A DNA stretch of 64,000 nucleotides from Spirosomataceae bacterium TFI 002 (lineage in GTDB: Bacteria; Bacteroidota; Bacteroidia; Cytophagales; Spirosomataceae). The notes under the pieces are model-generated. The model ran no database searches and was not told the origin of the DNA. It saw nothing but the letters and a program-made list of their open reading frames with translations. The stretch is from assembly GCA_900230115.1 (NCBI GenBank), contig LT907983.1, forward strand, positions 4,944,774-5,008,773, given 5' to 3'. A program made the translations under genes and the position numbers. Positions 63,595 through 64,000 of the stretch are shown piece after piece; within the stretch, counting starts at the first letter, position 1, and each line of letters opens with the position of its first letter.

Positions 63595-63701
63595 TTCAAA
63601 ACTTCTATTCTCGATCTGAAATATTCGAAGAAAGCTGAGAACCCTCTTGGGCTTCTATTCCCGCTGAGTCTTCGCTTCGGGACTTTGTCACGAATAAGTG
63701 T

Positions 63702-63836
63702 GTGTGGCTTGAATGTCGAATTTAGTTCTTAAAGGAATAATCGAATGGGGAGAGACTAGGCGACTACGCCCCGTTAGCAAGGGAGTTATTACCCTAAGCT
63801 AAGCAAGTGGAAATGATGGGCAACAGCCATAAAGCC
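63702..63836 (+). repeat. 5' fragment of a group II intron
   Basis: GTGTGGCTTGAATGTCGAATTTAG and the following ~130 bp match the 5' end of the intron at 13183, for example TTAGTTCTTAAA, AGCAAGGGAGT and CTAAGCTAAG. The match fades after about 63836. It is diverged, so it derives from a related copy rather than a recent duplicate. Domain V and a protein frame are not in the window. Confidence 0.75.
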
Positions 63837-63945
63837 ACCGTGTTTTTTGATACAGTAGGTCAGAAAACCTTGCTGCTTAGTTTTGCTAATTTGAGGGCGG
63901 TGGAGTAGGGGGCTTGCTTTGTGCTGTTACTTTTTGCCGCTAACT

Positions 63946-63990
63946 CAAGCCTGAGGCTTGAAAACACTACTCCGAAGCTACAAGCTTCGG
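63946..63990. repeat. Composite palindromic repeat (REP-like)
   Basis: CAAGCCTGAGGCTTG (63946-63960) is followed by CCGAAGCTACAAGCTTCGG (63972-63990) and GAGAG. A variant of the same pair lies at 31781-31823. Confidence 0.75.
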
Positions 63991-64000
63991 AGAGCTGAAC

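Larger units (their letters stand above)
63595..64000. other. Gene-free end of the window with repeats
   Basis: No coding sequence was found. It contains the group II intron 5' fragment and paired palindromes listed separately. The stretch between (63837-63945) holds nothing recognised. Confidence 0.6.

Noticed and set aside
1-64000. tRNA, rRNA, tmRNA or known riboswitches
   Set aside because: I looked for cloverleaf arms and the usual conserved boxes and saw none that I could defend; a tRNAscan or Rfam search would be decisive.

Overview
The window looks like part of the chromosome of a low-GC member of the Bacteroidota, most likely a Cytophagales-type bacterium. The evidence is a SusC/SusD pair, many outer-membrane lipoproteins, two proteins with type IX secretion C-terminal domains (one of the CHU_C/type B kind), HisKA_2 and LytTR signalling proteins, and TAnnTTTG-type promoters. 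No tRNA, rRNA or CRISPR array was recognised. The genus cannot be fixed from the sequence alone.

Layout. 1-5.8 kb: the end of a SusC-like receptor gene, a SusD-like lipoprotein gene, an M28 peptidase and a small lipoprotein. 6-8 kb: a lone N-terminal domain of a pseudouridine synthase and a serine hydrolase. 8-21.9 kb is an accessory region. It holds an IS110 remnant, a Crp-like regulator with an SDR enzyme behind a shared palindrome, a ParDE toxin-antitoxin pair, two copies of an unknown ~600-bp element, several attC-like foldback structures, a degenerate group II intron, a cluster of small unknown genes, an IS91-like element with its own recombinase, and a second tyrosine recombinase broken by a 25-bp palindromic insertion. 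22-36.6 kb is mostly ordinary: phosphoesterase, amino-acid permease, PQQ-type dehydrogenase, SDR, sulfatase plus GH117-like hydrolase, agmatine-deiminase-like protein, DoxX protein. 36.8-44.2 kb: a TPR histidine kinase, a LytTR response regulator, a 1408-residue surface protein and an orphan LytTR protein.

44.2-51 kb holds two divergent blocks. The leftward operon (Rieske, thioredoxin, ApbE, DUF4266, DUF3570) looks like an envelope flavinylation or electron-transfer module. The rightward block (HYC_CC_PP protein, TonB receptor, metal-binding lipoprotein, HMA protein) looks like copper or heavy-metal handling. 51-63.6 kb carries a lipoprotein of unknown function, a large PVC-type cytochrome with HEAT repeats, DUF202, two secreted T9SS proteins, a Gfo/Idh/MocA oxidoreductase and a DinB-like protein. 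The last 400 bp hold a 5' group II intron fragment and palindromic repeats.

The most unusual region is 10.4-13.2 kb. Minus-strand genes there are separated by foldback structures, one of which (12554-12616) has the box and bulge layout of an integron attC site. No integron integrase is visible. The region can be read as a cluster of cassette-like units that has since collected selfish elements. All functional calls rest on motif recognition by eye and no database search was run.
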